A stretch of 64,000 bases of DNA, taken from the NCBI RefSeq assembly GCF_003015185.1, contig NZ_CP027860.1, forward strand, positions 5,487,001-5,551,000, read 5' to 3'. The position numbers and the translations under genes were made by a program. Below, piece after piece: positions 25,672 to 35,360 of the stretch. The stretch's first letter is position 1. Each line of letters begins with the position of its first letter. Source of the DNA: Ahniella affigens. Lineage in GTDB: Bacteria; Pseudomonadota; Gammaproteobacteria; Xanthomonadales; Ahniellaceae. Under the pieces are notes generated by a model. That model did not search any database, was not told where the DNA came from, and saw only the letters and a list, made by a program, of their open reading frames with translations.

Positions 25672-28164
25672 ATGGTTGCATCCGCATGGATCACTGATTG
25701 GCAATTGGCGTTGCGTCGCGCGGCCGCGCGGCCGCGCCATGCTCTGGCGATCATTCTGGTGCTGGCACTTGGCATTGGTGCCAGCACGACGGTGTATTCG
25801 GCGTTGGAGACCCTTCTCCTGCGACCGTTGCCGTTTCCGGACGACCAACAGCTGGTGGCGCTTTACAACACCTATCCACGCCTGAACATCGCGGACTCCG
25901 GCAATACCGTCGCCGACTACCTGGATCGACGGAACCACGTTACGGCGCTGTCCGACAGCGCGCTGTATTACGACACCAGTCTCGACCTTGCCGATCCGGC
26001 TGTTGGCTCGGCATTGCGTGTGTCCGCCGTGGTTGCCTCACCGTCACTGTTCACGACCTTGGCGGTGCACCCGCAACTGGGTCGCACATTTGTTGACGAC
26101 GATGCCATAGCTGAGACCGACACCGGCGGCATGTGGGTCAAAGGCCGACCCGTCGCGATTATCAGTGACCGATTCTGGCGCAGCACGCTCGGCAGTGACC
26201 CGAACATCCTTGGTCGAACCTTGTCGTTCAGCGGGCGGCGCTACGAGGTCATCGGGGTTATGGCACCCCAGTTCGCGTTCCCTAGCCCAGAGGTCCAGGT
26301 CTGGTTGCCGTTCGCATTCTCCAATCGGCAGAAGTCGGATGCCATGCGCGGATTTGAGTTCGCTCATTCGATCGGTCGGCTCGCCGAAGGCAGCTCGATC
26401 GGGCAACTGCAAGCGCAACTCGTGGCGTTGGCGCAACAAAATCTGCAGCGCGCGCAGGCCGACTCGGGCCCCGCGCTCGCGGCGTTCTGGCAGCGCGCCG
26501 AACACTCCCAATTCACCGGCAGCGCGCAGCCATTGCGTGACAAGCTCGTCGGCGATCTCCGCCAAACGGTCGCGCTTTTGATGGCTGCTGTGGTCGTGCT
26601 GCTCGCCATTGCCGCTGCGAATGCCGCGAACATGATGGTGCTGCACCTGTCGCCGCACTACCGGAGCATGGGCGTTCGCCAGATTCTCGGCGCATCGAAC
26701 TGGGATATTGTGCGGCCCATTGTGCTGGAGTCAGTGAGCCTTGCGTTAGCTGCGGGCATTGCAGGCCTGGCCTTGGCAGGCCTCGGCATGGCTGTGATGC
26801 GCGCGCTCGGGCTAGGTGGAGAGGTGCTGGGGTTGGCACTCGAGATCAACGCGGCGGTCCTCGGTTTTGCCGCCCTGGCCGTGACGGTGAGCACGCTGTG
26901 TTGTGTCGTGGCGGCCGTTCTGCATTGGCGGCTCAACGGCATTCGCGTGCAGGCGAGCGAATCGAGCAAGGCGCTCCTCGGCAGTCGGCGCGCGCATGCG
27001 GTGCGAACTCAGTTTGTGGTGTTGCAGATCGCTCTGGCGATCGCACTTCTGGCCACGGCGGGTCTACTCGCGCAGAGTCTTCGGCAGATTCAGCGTGTGG
27101 CGCCTGGGTTCTCGGCCGCTGGAGTCCTCGGCCTCAATGTGAATCTGTCGCCCGATCGCTATCCGGATGCAGCGCAAACCCGGCAATTTCAGCGACAGCT
27201 CTTGGACGCCCTGCGATCCCTGCCTGGTGTCGAATCCGTCGGGCTGCTCAGCAGCTTGCCGTTTACTTCCGATGACGACAGTACAACCGTGATTCGGGAT
27301 GGGGCAGACGCCCCAACAGTTCCGGCTTATCTGCAATCCGTGGACGCCGATTTGTTCCGTACGTTGCAGATCCCCATGGTGAGCGGCCGCACCTTTCTGC
27401 CCACAGAGGACGAGCGCGCGCCGGCAGTCGCGGTGATCGACGTCGCGCTCGCGAAAGCGCTGTTTGGCGATCGCAGCCCCCTGGCGCAACGGGTTGCAAC
27501 CCCAGGCGTGAATGGCCCGGTCTGGTACGACATCGTAGGCGTTGCCGGATCCATCAAGCGCCACGATCTGAGCGAGCAGGCGGCAGCGAACACCCTTTAT
27601 CTTTCGGCCGTCCAATCGCCGCCAAGAATCTTCCGGATCGTCATTCGTACCAAGCTCCCGGTAGACCGTGTGTTTGGGCCGGTGCGAAGCCAAATGCAAC
27701 GATTGGATGCCGCGCAGCCGATCTGGGGCTTGATGCCGCTGGACCAGCGCATCGCGGAATCGCTCCAGATGCGCCATGCCGTGCTGCTCATCGTGGCCCT
27801 CTTTGCCGGGTCGGCGCTTCTGCTGTGTGCGACCGGGCTATTCAGCACGCTGGCCATGACCATCGCCGAACGCACGGGTGAGATTGGGCTTCGGCTTGCG
27901 GTGGGCGCGAGCCCCGCTCGCATCTTCCGCATGGTGCTGGGCGAGGCCACCCGTACGGCCGGTATCGGCGTTCTGTTTGGTGCCAGTCTCGCACTCGTGC
28001 CGGCGCCCCTGATTCGTTCGAACCTGTTTGGCGTGTCCGCTCACGTTCCGGTCGTTGTGCTCGTCGTTTCCGGCGCGGGCATGATCCTCGTGCTGCTTGC
28101 CAGTATCGTCCCGGCCCGTCGTGCAGCAAGCGTCAACCCCTTGCACGCGCTTGGTGACCATTGA
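25672..28164 (+). CDS. FtsX/MacB-type ABC transporter permease (ADOP-like)
   Basis: 830 residues from the ATG at 25672. Two MacB/FtsX halves are visible. Each half has an extracytoplasmic domain (QLGRTFVDDD ... GRTLSFSGRRYEVIGVM in the first half) followed by a FtsX three-to-four-helix block with the family's GVRQILGASNWDIVR and EIGLRLAVGASPARIFRMVL signatures. About eight transmembrane helices in all. Such duplicated permeases, common in Acidobacteria and Xanthomonadales, normally work with a MacB-type ATPase in efflux or lipoprotein/peptide export. No ATPase gene is adjacent. Substrate unknown. Confidence 0.87.
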   Translation: MVASAWITDWQLALRRAAARPRHALAIILVLALGIGASTTVYSALETLLLRPLPFPDDQQLVALYNTYPRLNIADSGNTVADYLDRRNHVTALSDSALYYDTSLDLADPAVGSALRVSAVVASPSLFTTLAVHPQLGRTFVDDDAIAETDTGGMWVKGRPVAIISDRFWRSTLGSDPNILGRTLSFSGRRYEVIGVMAPQFAFPSPEVQVWLPFAFSNRQKSDAMRGFEFAHSIGRLAEGSSIGQLQAQLVALAQQNLQRAQADSGPALAAFWQRAEHSQFTGSAQPLRDKLVGDLRQTVALLMAAVVVLLAIAAANAANMMVLHLSPHYRSMGVRQILGASNWDIVRPIVLESVSLALAAGIAGLALAGLGMAVMRALGLGGEVLGLALEINAAVLGFAALAVTVSTLCCVVAAVLHWRLNGIRVQASESSKALLGSRRAHAVRTQFVVLQIALAIALLATAGLLAQSLRQIQRVAPGFSAAGVLGLNVNLSPDRYPDAAQTRQFQRQLLDALRSLPGVESVGLLSSLPFTSDDDSTTVIRDGADAPTVPAYLQSVDADLFRTLQIPMVSGRTFLPTEDERAPAVAVIDVALAKALFGDRSPLAQRVATPGVNGPVWYDIVGVAGSIKRHDLSEQAAANTLYLSAVQSPPRIFRIVIRTKLPVDRVFGPVRSQMQRLDAAQPIWGLMPLDQRIAESLQMRHAVLLIVALFAGSALLLCATGLFSTLAMTIAERTGEIGLRLAVGASPARIFRMVLGEATRTAGIGVLFGASLALVPAPLIRSNLFGVSAHVPVVVLVVSGAGMILVLLASIVPARRAASVNPLHALGDH

Positions 28165-28249
28165 CCCGGCGGCCACTTGTTGCGTGTTCCGTGCCGGGTC
28201 CACAAGCGGTTCGTGATCATGAAGCCCAAAGCACCCGGTCGCCAAGCCC

Positions 28250-28957
28250 TCAATTCGCGATCGGCAGATCAAACAACAGAAACTCGGCTTCCTGACTGGC
28301 TCGGATCGACAGGCTCGATTCGTGCCGCGCCGCCAATCCGTCGCCAGCTTGCATCAGGGTGTGGTTGATTTGGAGCGTGCCCCGGATCAGCTGAATCCAG
28401 ATTCCGCGGGCGTCCGCCACCGCGTAGTCAGCAGTGTGCCCGGCATCAAACAGGCCACCAAACATCCGCATGTTCTGCCGCACCTCAATCACGCCTTCCT
28501 CGCCGTAACCCGAGGCCAGCAGCTTCAGTTGGTTGCGCCGTGATTCGAGCGGAAAATCCTGCTGTGCATAGCCAGGCTGCAGCCCCAGCCGATCGGGTTG
28601 AACCCAGATCTGCAGGAACTGCACCAACTCGTCTTGGGAGGCATTGAACTCGCTGTGTTCGATCCCCGTGCCGGCACGCATGCGCTGAATCTCGCCGGGC
28701 CGGATGACCGAACCCGTACCAAGGCTGTCCTGGTGCGCCAAGCCACCATGGATCACATAACTGATGATCTCCATGTTCTGGTGGCCGTGGCGCGCGAAGC
28801 CTTTGCCTGGCTGCACAATGTCCTGATTGATCACGCGCAGTGGGCCGAAGCCCATGAAGCGCGGGTCGTGGTAATGACCAAACGAAAACGTGTGCTGGGA
28901 GTCCAGCCAGTCAATCCGGAAGTGACCGCGTTCGGCAGCAGGGCGAAGGCTTATCAT
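28250..28957 (-). CDS. Pirin family protein
   Basis: 235 residues, full pirin length (bicupin). Metal-binding residues of the N-terminal cupin are present: His57 and His59 in ARHGHQNMEI, His101 and Glu103 in GIEHSEFNAS. Bacterial homologues such as YhhW can show quercetin 2,3-dioxygenase activity; others act as regulators, so the activity here is not assignable. The start follows the nitroreductase stop codon by 8 bp, so the two are very likely one operon. No signal peptide; cytoplasmic. Confidence 0.93.
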   Translation of the reverse strand: MISLRPAAERGHFRIDWLDSQHTFSFGHYHDPRFMGFGPLRVINQDIVQPGKGFARHGHQNMEIISYVIHGGLAHQDSLGTGSVIRPGEIQRMRAGTGIEHSEFNASQDELVQFLQIWVQPDRLGLQPGYAQQDFPLESRRNQLKLLASGYGEEGVIEVRQNMRMFGGLFDAGHTADYAVADARGIWIQLIRGTLQINHTLMQAGDGLAARHESSLSIRASQEAEFLLFDLPIAN

Positions 28958-28965
28958 GGCGGCAC

Positions 28966-29577
28966 TCAGACGATCTTGCAGGCGTCCGCAAACGACAACC
29001 GCGGGTTGCGCGGGTACACCTTGCTGTCGTCGCCATAGCCCAGATTGATGATGAAGTTGGACTTGATCTTGGTGCCGGCAAAGAACGCGGCATCGACCTT
29101 GGCCGCATCGAAGCCCGACATCGGGCCGCAGTCCAAACCGAGCGCGCGCGCGGCCAGAATCAGGTAGGCACCCTGTAGGCTGGAGTTGCGGAGTGCAATC
29201 GGGGCGATCTGTTCGTCGTTCATCCAGTCGAACCAGGATTTGGCCGTCGGCGCGATGGGGTAGAGCGTCGGCAAATGGTCGTAGAAGGCCAGATCCATGC
29301 CGACAATCGCCGTGGCGGGTGCTGCCATCGTCTTGGGTTTATTGCCTTCGTCCATGCACTCGTTCAGCTTGGCCTTGGCCTCGGCCGAGCGCACAAACAC
29401 AATGCGGCCTGGCGAGTTGTTGGCAGCTGTGGGGCCCATGCGGGCCAGGTTCCAGACTTCTTCCAGCAGCGCATCCGGCACGTCCTTCGGCAGCCAAGGG
29501 TTCGGGTTGGCGTTGTGGGTATGGGCTTCCAAAAACAGTTGGTTCAAGGCATCTTGTGACAAAGGCATGTGGCGCAT
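28966..29577 (-). CDS. Nitroreductase family protein, RutE/HadB-like malonic semialdehyde reductase
   Basis: 203 residues from the ATG at 29577, chosen because AGGAG lies 7 nt upstream. FMN-dependent nitroreductase fold of the RutE/HadB/HadC group: WNLARMGPTAANNSPGRIVF near the N-terminus, NSSLQGAYLILAARALGLDC and GPMSGFD in the middle, FIINLGYGD near the end. RutE reduces malonic semialdehyde in pyrimidine breakdown, but no other rut gene is nearby, so a general quinone or aldehyde reductase role is equally possible. Upstream partner of the pirin gene in a two-gene operon. Divergent from the ELM1-like gene. Confidence 0.87.
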   Translation of the reverse strand: MRHMPLSQDALNQLFLEAHTHNANPNPWLPKDVPDALLEEVWNLARMGPTAANNSPGRIVFVRSAEAKAKLNECMDEGNKPKTMAAPATAIVGMDLAFYDHLPTLYPIAPTAKSWFDWMNDEQIAPIALRNSSLQGAYLILAARALGLDCGPMSGFDAAKVDAAFFAGTKIKSNFIINLGYGDDSKVYPRNPRLSFADACKIV

Positions 29578-29744
29578 GATTGGACTCCTGGCAAACGATC
29601 GAGAGCAGGCATTGTGCAGAAAGGGCGCCGGCAAAGCCACGCGCAATCGTGCAAGCTGGCCTTGCAGAATGGCCGAGGCCTGGGTTAGAAGACGCCTGCG
29701 TCCTGTGATGCTGCCGTCAAAATGGGCGACTATCGCGCGTTGCC

Positions 29745-30719
29745 ATGACTGCTGAGACCCGTCTGTTCGCGATCAGCGATGGCCGTGCCGGCAACGCCCG
29801 CCAGGCCGAAGCGCTGGCTGCCGCGATTGGCGGCGAGGTCACGGTGTTTCGCACCGAACCCAATCGTCCTTGGCGCTGGTTCGCCCCGCGCCTGATCCCG
29901 GGATATCGCCGCATGATGACCCGAGCCTTTGGCGCGGTATTGGCCGGGCCACCGCCGGACTTTCTGGTGGGTTGTGGGCGGCAGGCGGCGTTCTGGTTGC
30001 GTGCGCTGAAGCGGCATTGGCCCAATACCTTTGCCGTGCAGATTCTCGATCCAAGGGTGGCCTGGGGCGAGTTCGATCTGATTGTCTGCCCCGAGCACGA
30101 CGAGCTTGCGGGCCCGAATGTGCTGGTCACGCTCGGCGCGCTGCACGACTTGACGGCCGAGCGCTTGCAACAAGCTCGAAGGCGCTTCAGTGATCTGGAT
30201 CGACGGCCCCGTCCCATCACCAGTCTGTTGATTGGCGGACCGTCGCCGATGCTGCCACTGAATGCGGAGTCGGTTCGGCATCTGCTGTCGCGGATCGAGC
30301 ACCTGCCCGGCCAGCATCAGGGCAGTTTGCTCGTGACCACGTCCCGCCGCACGCCGAAAGCCGTCTCAGAGCAAATCGCGGCACATTGCGCCGCCATGCC
30401 CGGCACGCAGTTCTGGTCGCCTGATCACCCAGGCGACAACCCGTATGTCGGTTTTCTGGCTTGTGCGGACCGAATCGTCGTCACCCCCGATTCGGTCAAC
30501 ATGCTGAGCGAGGCCGTCGCGGTAGGTGTTCCGGTCTACACACTCTGCGAGCAGGAGCCGACTGGCAAGTTCGCGCATTTCCATGCCGCCCTTCGAGAGC
30601 GCGGTCTCTTGCATCCGCTCGGGACCCTGGGCTGGCCACGTCCGCCGTTGCGCGAAACGGAAAATATTGCCGAAGCGGTACGCTTGCGCTGGCAGGCGCA
30701 TCGCGAGAACGAACGCTGA
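29745..30719 (+). CDS. ELM1/GtrOC1-like putative nucleotide-diphospho-sugar glycosyltransferase
   Basis: 324 residues. It matches the mitochondrial-fission-ELM1 (DUF1022) family, a GT-B-like fold found in many proteobacteria: N-terminal ISDGRAGNARQAEALA, the family's DFLVGCGRQAAFW segment, LLIGGPSP, and the C-terminal nucleotide-sugar-binding-like VTPDSVNMLSEAVAVGVPVY with a following GKFAHFH. The bacterial function is not established; a role in glycan or lipid A modification is inference. Followed after 37 bp by the ferredoxin-type reductase gene on the same strand. Confidence 0.85.
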   Translation: MTAETRLFAISDGRAGNARQAEALAAAIGGEVTVFRTEPNRPWRWFAPRLIPGYRRMMTRAFGAVLAGPPPDFLVGCGRQAAFWLRALKRHWPNTFAVQILDPRVAWGEFDLIVCPEHDELAGPNVLVTLGALHDLTAERLQQARRRFSDLDRRPRPITSLLIGGPSPMLPLNAESVRHLLSRIEHLPGQHQGSLLVTTSRRTPKAVSEQIAAHCAAMPGTQFWSPDHPGDNPYVGFLACADRIVVTPDSVNMLSEAVAVGVPVYTLCEQEPTGKFAHFHAALRERGLLHPLGTLGWPRPPLRETENIAEAVRLRWQAHRENER

Positions 30720-30756
30720 GCTTGCGCGACCTGCCGGCCACCGCTTCAATTGGCGC

Positions 30757-31812
30757 ATGCCCTATCAAATCCGAATCGAGCCTTCAGGTCACCAGTTCCA
30801 GTGCGATGCCGACACGCACCTCCTCGACGCCGCGCGGGCGCAGGGATTTGCGTTGCCCTATTCGTGCCGGAGCGGCGTGTGTGGATCGTGTCAGGCCCGG
30901 CTCGTCTCCGGACAAGTGCGTTATGCCAGCGCGCCACCGGCACTTAGAGACGGTGACACCCAGGCCATTCTGCTGTGTCAGGCATTTGCCAAGACCGATC
31001 TGGTCATCAGTGCGCGCGAAGTGCCGAGCGTCGCGGACATGCCCCGTCGGATCACGGCCGTCAAAGTGATCGACAAGCAACAGTTGGCCAGCGATGTGAT
31101 GTTGCTCCGTCTGCAGCCGCCGCGCGGCCAGGCGTTGCGTTCGCTGGCTGGTCAGTACCTGGAGATCATGCTGCCGGAAGGCAAGCGCCGGGCATTTTCG
31201 ATCGCCAACGCGCCCGAGTACGAACTCGACGATCACGCGATCGAGCTCCACGTGCGGCGCGTTGCCGGTGGTGGGTTCACCGAGCGCGTATTCACGGAAT
31301 TGCCGATCGGCAGTGTGCTGCGCATCGAGGCGCCGCTCGGCACGTTCGTGCCGCGCGAAGATTCCGATCGCCCCATGCTGTTCATGGCGGGTGGCACGGG
31401 CTTTGCACCAATCAAGGCCATCATCGAGCACTTCCTCGCCCTGGGGAGCAAGCGGCCGATGCGCTTCTTCTGGGGTGCGCGCACGCTCGCAGACTTGTAT
31501 CTGGATGCCCTACCGAAACGGTGGGCAAGCGAGAATCCGCACTTCAGCTACGTGCCGGTGTTGTCCGAGCCCGACCTGAGTGATCAGCCAATCGTATCGG
31601 GGCCAGTCCACGAGGCCGTGCTCGCGCACTGCCCGGACCTTGCCCAGCACGACCTGTACATGAGCGGCCCACCAGGCATGATCGATGTGGCCCGCCACGC
31701 ATTCTCCGCCCGTGGACTGCCTGAGGACCGCATGTACTACGATTCGTTCGAGTACGCGCCCGAAGTGATTGCGGCAATTCTGGCGGCGCGCGCTGGCGTC
31801 AAAACGCGTTGA
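30757..31812 (+). CDS. [2Fe-2S] ferredoxin / FAD-NAD(P)H oxidoreductase (CDP-6-deoxy-glucoseen reductase-like)
   Basis: 351 residues from the ATG at 30757. The N-terminal plant-type ferredoxin domain has ligands Cys37, Cys42, Cys45 and Cys74 (CRSGVCGSCQ ... LLCQ). An FAD-binding domain follows with RAFSIANAPEY, then an NAD-binding domain with MAGGTGFAPIKAI and a terminal YYDSFEYAP. This is the architecture of AscD/RfbI reductases and of oxygenase reductase components. It passes electrons from NAD(P)H to a partner that is not encoded nearby. The partner and pathway are unknown, and the sugar-reductase name is only a family label. Confidence 0.88.
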   Translation: MPYQIRIEPSGHQFQCDADTHLLDAARAQGFALPYSCRSGVCGSCQARLVSGQVRYASAPPALRDGDTQAILLCQAFAKTDLVISAREVPSVADMPRRITAVKVIDKQQLASDVMLLRLQPPRGQALRSLAGQYLEIMLPEGKRRAFSIANAPEYELDDHAIELHVRRVAGGGFTERVFTELPIGSVLRIEAPLGTFVPREDSDRPMLFMAGGTGFAPIKAIIEHFLALGSKRPMRFFWGARTLADLYLDALPKRWASENPHFSYVPVLSEPDLSDQPIVSGPVHEAVLAHCPDLAQHDLYMSGPPGMIDVARHAFSARGLPEDRMYYDSFEYAPEVIAAILAARAGVKTR

Positions 31813-31828
31813 GGCGTCGACCCAGGCA

Positions 31829-34800
31829 TCAACCTGGGCCGAACAATTCTTCCAGATCTTCCTCGTCAAACCGCAACACCGAACTGGTGCCACCCTCGAG
31901 CAGGGCTGCCGCGAGTTCGGCCTTGCGGGCTTGCAGCGTCTGAATGCGTTCTTCGACCGTACTGGCGCAGATCAGCTTGTAGACGAACACTGGCTTGTCC
32001 TGACCAATGCGATGCGCGCGATCGGTCGCTTGATCCTCAGCAGCGGGATTCCACCACGGGTCGTAGTGGATCACCGTGTCGGCCGCAGTCAGGTTCAGGC
32101 CCACGCCGCCGGCCTTCAGGCTGATCAGGAAAATCGGCGCCTCGCCGGCCTGGAAGCGATCGACCAGTTCGGTCCGGTTTTGCGTTTGTCCCGTCAGCAT
32201 CAAATGCGTCAGGCCCATGCTTGTCAGAAGCTCGCTGATCAATGCCAGCATTTCCGCAAACTGCGAGAACACGAGCACGCGCCGGCCTTCTTGGACCAAC
32301 TGTTCGAGCATGTCGCTCAAGTGTTCAAGCTTCGCCGATTCGAGTACCGACTGCGCGGCTTCGAGCTTGACCAGCCGCGGGTCGCAGCACACTTGCCGCA
32401 ACTTCAGCAGCGCATCCAGCACCACGACCCCACTCTGCCCCATCCCCTTGGCGCCTACTGCTTCGCGCACACGCAGATACTCGCGGGCGCGGAGCGATTC
32501 ATAAAGCGCCTTCTGGTCGCCATCGAGCGTGATGGTTTGAATCTGGGTGGTCTTTGCGGGCAGATCGCGGGCGACATCTTCCTTCCGTCGACGCAGAATC
32601 AGCGGTGCGACGCGCCGGTTGAGGCGTTCCTGCTGATCGGCATCGGCGAACTTCTCGATGGGCTGTCGGTAATGCTTCAGAAAATGCCGCTCACCGCCGA
32701 GCACGCCCGGTTCGACGGCATCGAGAATCGCCCAGAGCTCGCCCAGGTGATTTTCCAATGGCGTACCCGTCATCGCGAGTCGGCGCGCGCAATTCAAATC
32801 CCGCACAGCCTTGGCTGCCAACGCGCGCGGATTCTTGATCGCCTGCGCCTCGTCGAGCACGAGCAACGCAAACTTCTCGCGTTGCAGATGATCGATATCG
32901 CGCGGCAACAACGGGTAGCTCGACAAGATCAGGTCGAACTGCCGGATGCGGCGGAAATCGCTTTCGCGATCCGGTCCGTGCAGGATCAGGACGTTGAGTT
33001 CGGGGGCGAGCCGTTGGGCCTCGCGAAACCAGTTGCCGAGCAACGACGTCGGTACCACGATCAATACTGGTTTGGTGAGCCGACCGGCTTGCTTTTCGAC
33101 TGCCAAGTGCGCGAGCACCTGCACCGTTTTGCCTAGGCCCATATCGTCAGCCAGAATGCCGCCGATGCCCGCTTCGCCCAAAAAGCCGAGCCAGTTCAAA
33201 CCATCGAGCTGGTAGTTGCGCAGTTCGGCGCCGAAGTGCTCTGGCGGTGCGACCGGCTTTCGGGTCATCGACAACTCGCGCAACTGCGCGCGCCGCTTCG
33301 GATCGAGCTTCAGACCGATTTCTTCGGAGTCGACCAACTCTTTCAGATTGTTGATTTCGGAGCGATGCAGGCGCAGATCGCCCACGTCGTCTTCCTCCAC
33401 CAAGCTGGCGCGCAGCGATTCCAGAAGATGCCGGAGCCGGTTCAGTGGCATGCGCACACGTCGGTGCGCGTCGATCGGCACCAAGTACTCGGCGTCAATC
33501 GGCTCTCGCTCACGGGCCTTGCGTGGGAACTGCGGGTCCACGGCCAGACGCTTTAGTGCCGGCAGCAGGTCGATCCGTTCATTGTGTATCGTGACGCCGA
33601 TCTTGAGCTCGAACCACGCCTCGCGATGCTCGATCTCGGCCCACCAGTCTTCGGCCAGCGGCAGCACCTGATTCGGAAAGCTCGGATCATATTCGAGCAA
33701 AAAGCCGAGTTCTTCCAGGCGCGGAATCACGCTCACCCATTGCTCCGGCGTCGCGATGTGGTAGTTCAGTTCGAGCAGGTAATGAAAATCGCCAAACGAA
33801 TCGGGCTCGGGCAACTGCCTGGGCCAGATGGTGATGGCATCTTTGAGCCCGGCTTCCTGCACGCGCTCGGCGGCGGCTTCTTCCAGCGCGTAGTTGCGTG
33901 CGATGCGATACAGCACGCCATCGCGATAGCGCTCCGTCTCGACGCCGAAGCCCGGTTCCACGCGATGCGGCCCATAATTGAATTCGAGCACGGCCATGCC
34001 GAGTTTGTTGCCAAGTTTAGCCTGCCCCCATGCTGGCACGGGCACGCCAATGAGGCGCAACACGGCCTCGGGCTCCAGATCGCGCGCGGCTTCGATACGC
34101 AAACTGCGGGGCGCCGGTACTTTGCCGGCGAGGTCAGTATGGGCGAAGGCTTCGAGGAAGGCATCGAGCTCATCGGGTGATACGGTCGGGGTTTCGAGCA
34201 GGCGCGCGATGTCGCTGCCATCGCTCAGCACCGATCGAACTTCAGCGCGGCCGATATCGATGACCACGTAGCCGACCACCGTCTTCAAGAGACGCATGCG
34301 CTCGACCCCAGCGACCTGTGCGCTCAGGCGCTGAACGCCGAACTCATCGATCTGCCAATACCATCCGAGTGTGCAGGGTTCGCCGGGATGCAGACGCTTC
34401 GGGCTTAGCCGCTCGAAATAGCAATGCGACCGTTCGAGCATCTGCCACAGTGATTCCGCTGGGCGAAGTTTGGAGGCCACGTACCATTGCTCGTGGCGAC
34501 GAATCACCGTGCGCCCGAGCGCGAGCTGCGACACCCAGTTCAATTCATGTTCGGGCAGGTCTTCAACCTTGGCCTCGGCGGGATTGAATCGCGACAGCAC
34601 AGGCGCCGTGCGTCCGGATTCCGGGCTCGTCTTGCCGGCATGCGCATCAAAGCGCGCTGGCTCGATGACCAGCTCACTACCAGGTTGATTCGAGTCTTCC
34701 ATCGCCCACAGGAACACCAACGGCGCGGGGCCGGCGTCGGCGAGCGCCGAAGGCAGCGGCTGCTTCTGATTTTCGATCCAAGCCTTCAGGGCCGGGGACA

Positions 34801-35140
34801 TCGGTTTGGACTCGGCCGGATGCGGCTCCAGATCAGTGGCTTCGCTCTCGTTCTCGAGCAACATGACCACTGCGACCAGATGCTCGCAAGGGCTGCGCTG
34901 CTGACAGCTGCATTGGCCGCGGATCTGGGCGTGATCAAGCCACTCGGAGAGTTCGAGCCGCAAATGAATCGGCTTGGGGTCGAAACGCCAGTCGGCTTCA
35001 ACCAGGATTCGATTCTGCCGCTCGATGGCGTTCAGATTCTCGATGCGACCTTGGGCGAGTCCCGTCTCAGCCAGACGAAGCGTATCGCCTGGCACAAACA
35101 ACAAGAGTCGATCGCGCACACTTGCGTGCTCAATCCGCAT
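31829..35140 (-). CDS. SNF2-family DEAD/DEAH helicase with SWIM zinc finger
   Basis: 1103 residues from the ATG at 35140; in-frame starts further upstream exist. An N-terminal SWIM zinc finger (about residues 75-90, CSCQQRSPCEH) leads to a long middle region and then a SNF2 ATPase: motif I DDMGLGKTVQ, motif II DEAQAIKN, motif III MTGTPLENHLGELWAI, motif V KAGGVGLNLTAADTVIHYDP and motif VI DRAHRIGQ. It is a double-stranded DNA translocase of the bacterial RapA/SNF2-like type, perhaps remodelling DNA-bound proteins. It ends 16 bp from the convergent reductase gene, with a CCCAGG/CCTGGG hairpin (about 31822-31840) over the stop codon. Confidence 0.93.
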   Translation of the reverse strand: MRIEHASVRDRLLLFVPGDTLRLAETGLAQGRIENLNAIERQNRILVEADWRFDPKPIHLRLELSEWLDHAQIRGQCSCQQRSPCEHLVAVVMLLENESEATDLEPHPAESKPMSPALKAWIENQKQPLPSALADAGPAPLVFLWAMEDSNQPGSELVIEPARFDAHAGKTSPESGRTAPVLSRFNPAEAKVEDLPEHELNWVSQLALGRTVIRRHEQWYVASKLRPAESLWQMLERSHCYFERLSPKRLHPGEPCTLGWYWQIDEFGVQRLSAQVAGVERMRLLKTVVGYVVIDIGRAEVRSVLSDGSDIARLLETPTVSPDELDAFLEAFAHTDLAGKVPAPRSLRIEAARDLEPEAVLRLIGVPVPAWGQAKLGNKLGMAVLEFNYGPHRVEPGFGVETERYRDGVLYRIARNYALEEAAAERVQEAGLKDAITIWPRQLPEPDSFGDFHYLLELNYHIATPEQWVSVIPRLEELGFLLEYDPSFPNQVLPLAEDWWAEIEHREAWFELKIGVTIHNERIDLLPALKRLAVDPQFPRKAREREPIDAEYLVPIDAHRRVRMPLNRLRHLLESLRASLVEEDDVGDLRLHRSEINNLKELVDSEEIGLKLDPKRRAQLRELSMTRKPVAPPEHFGAELRNYQLDGLNWLGFLGEAGIGGILADDMGLGKTVQVLAHLAVEKQAGRLTKPVLIVVPTSLLGNWFREAQRLAPELNVLILHGPDRESDFRRIRQFDLILSSYPLLPRDIDHLQREKFALLVLDEAQAIKNPRALAAKAVRDLNCARRLAMTGTPLENHLGELWAILDAVEPGVLGGERHFLKHYRQPIEKFADADQQERLNRRVAPLILRRRKEDVARDLPAKTTQIQTITLDGDQKALYESLRAREYLRVREAVGAKGMGQSGVVVLDALLKLRQVCCDPRLVKLEAAQSVLESAKLEHLSDMLEQLVQEGRRVLVFSQFAEMLALISELLTSMGLTHLMLTGQTQNRTELVDRFQAGEAPIFLISLKAGGVGLNLTAADTVIHYDPWWNPAAEDQATDRAHRIGQDKPVFVYKLICASTVEERIQTLQARKAELAAALLEGGTSSVLRFDEEDLEELFGPG

Positions 35141-35360
35141 GCAAGCCACCCATCGACGTTTCGAAAATAGAACGCATGCGGATCCAGTTCGCCCGACCAA
35201 ACGTCAAGCATAACCCGCTTTGTGGTCGCGTTGTAAGCAGAGGGTCGCTTTTTGAGGTCCACACTTGTTGCGTGCCCAGACAGCGGCTCGGGCATCAGCC
35301 GAAACGTGAACGTAATGTCAGTGTCTGGAAGACGATTGTGTTTCAATCCCGCGCGCATGG

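Noticed and set aside
31769-33136. 455-codon + strand frame opposite the SNF2 helicase
   Set aside because: Shadow frame; the helicase motifs on the minus strand are complete.
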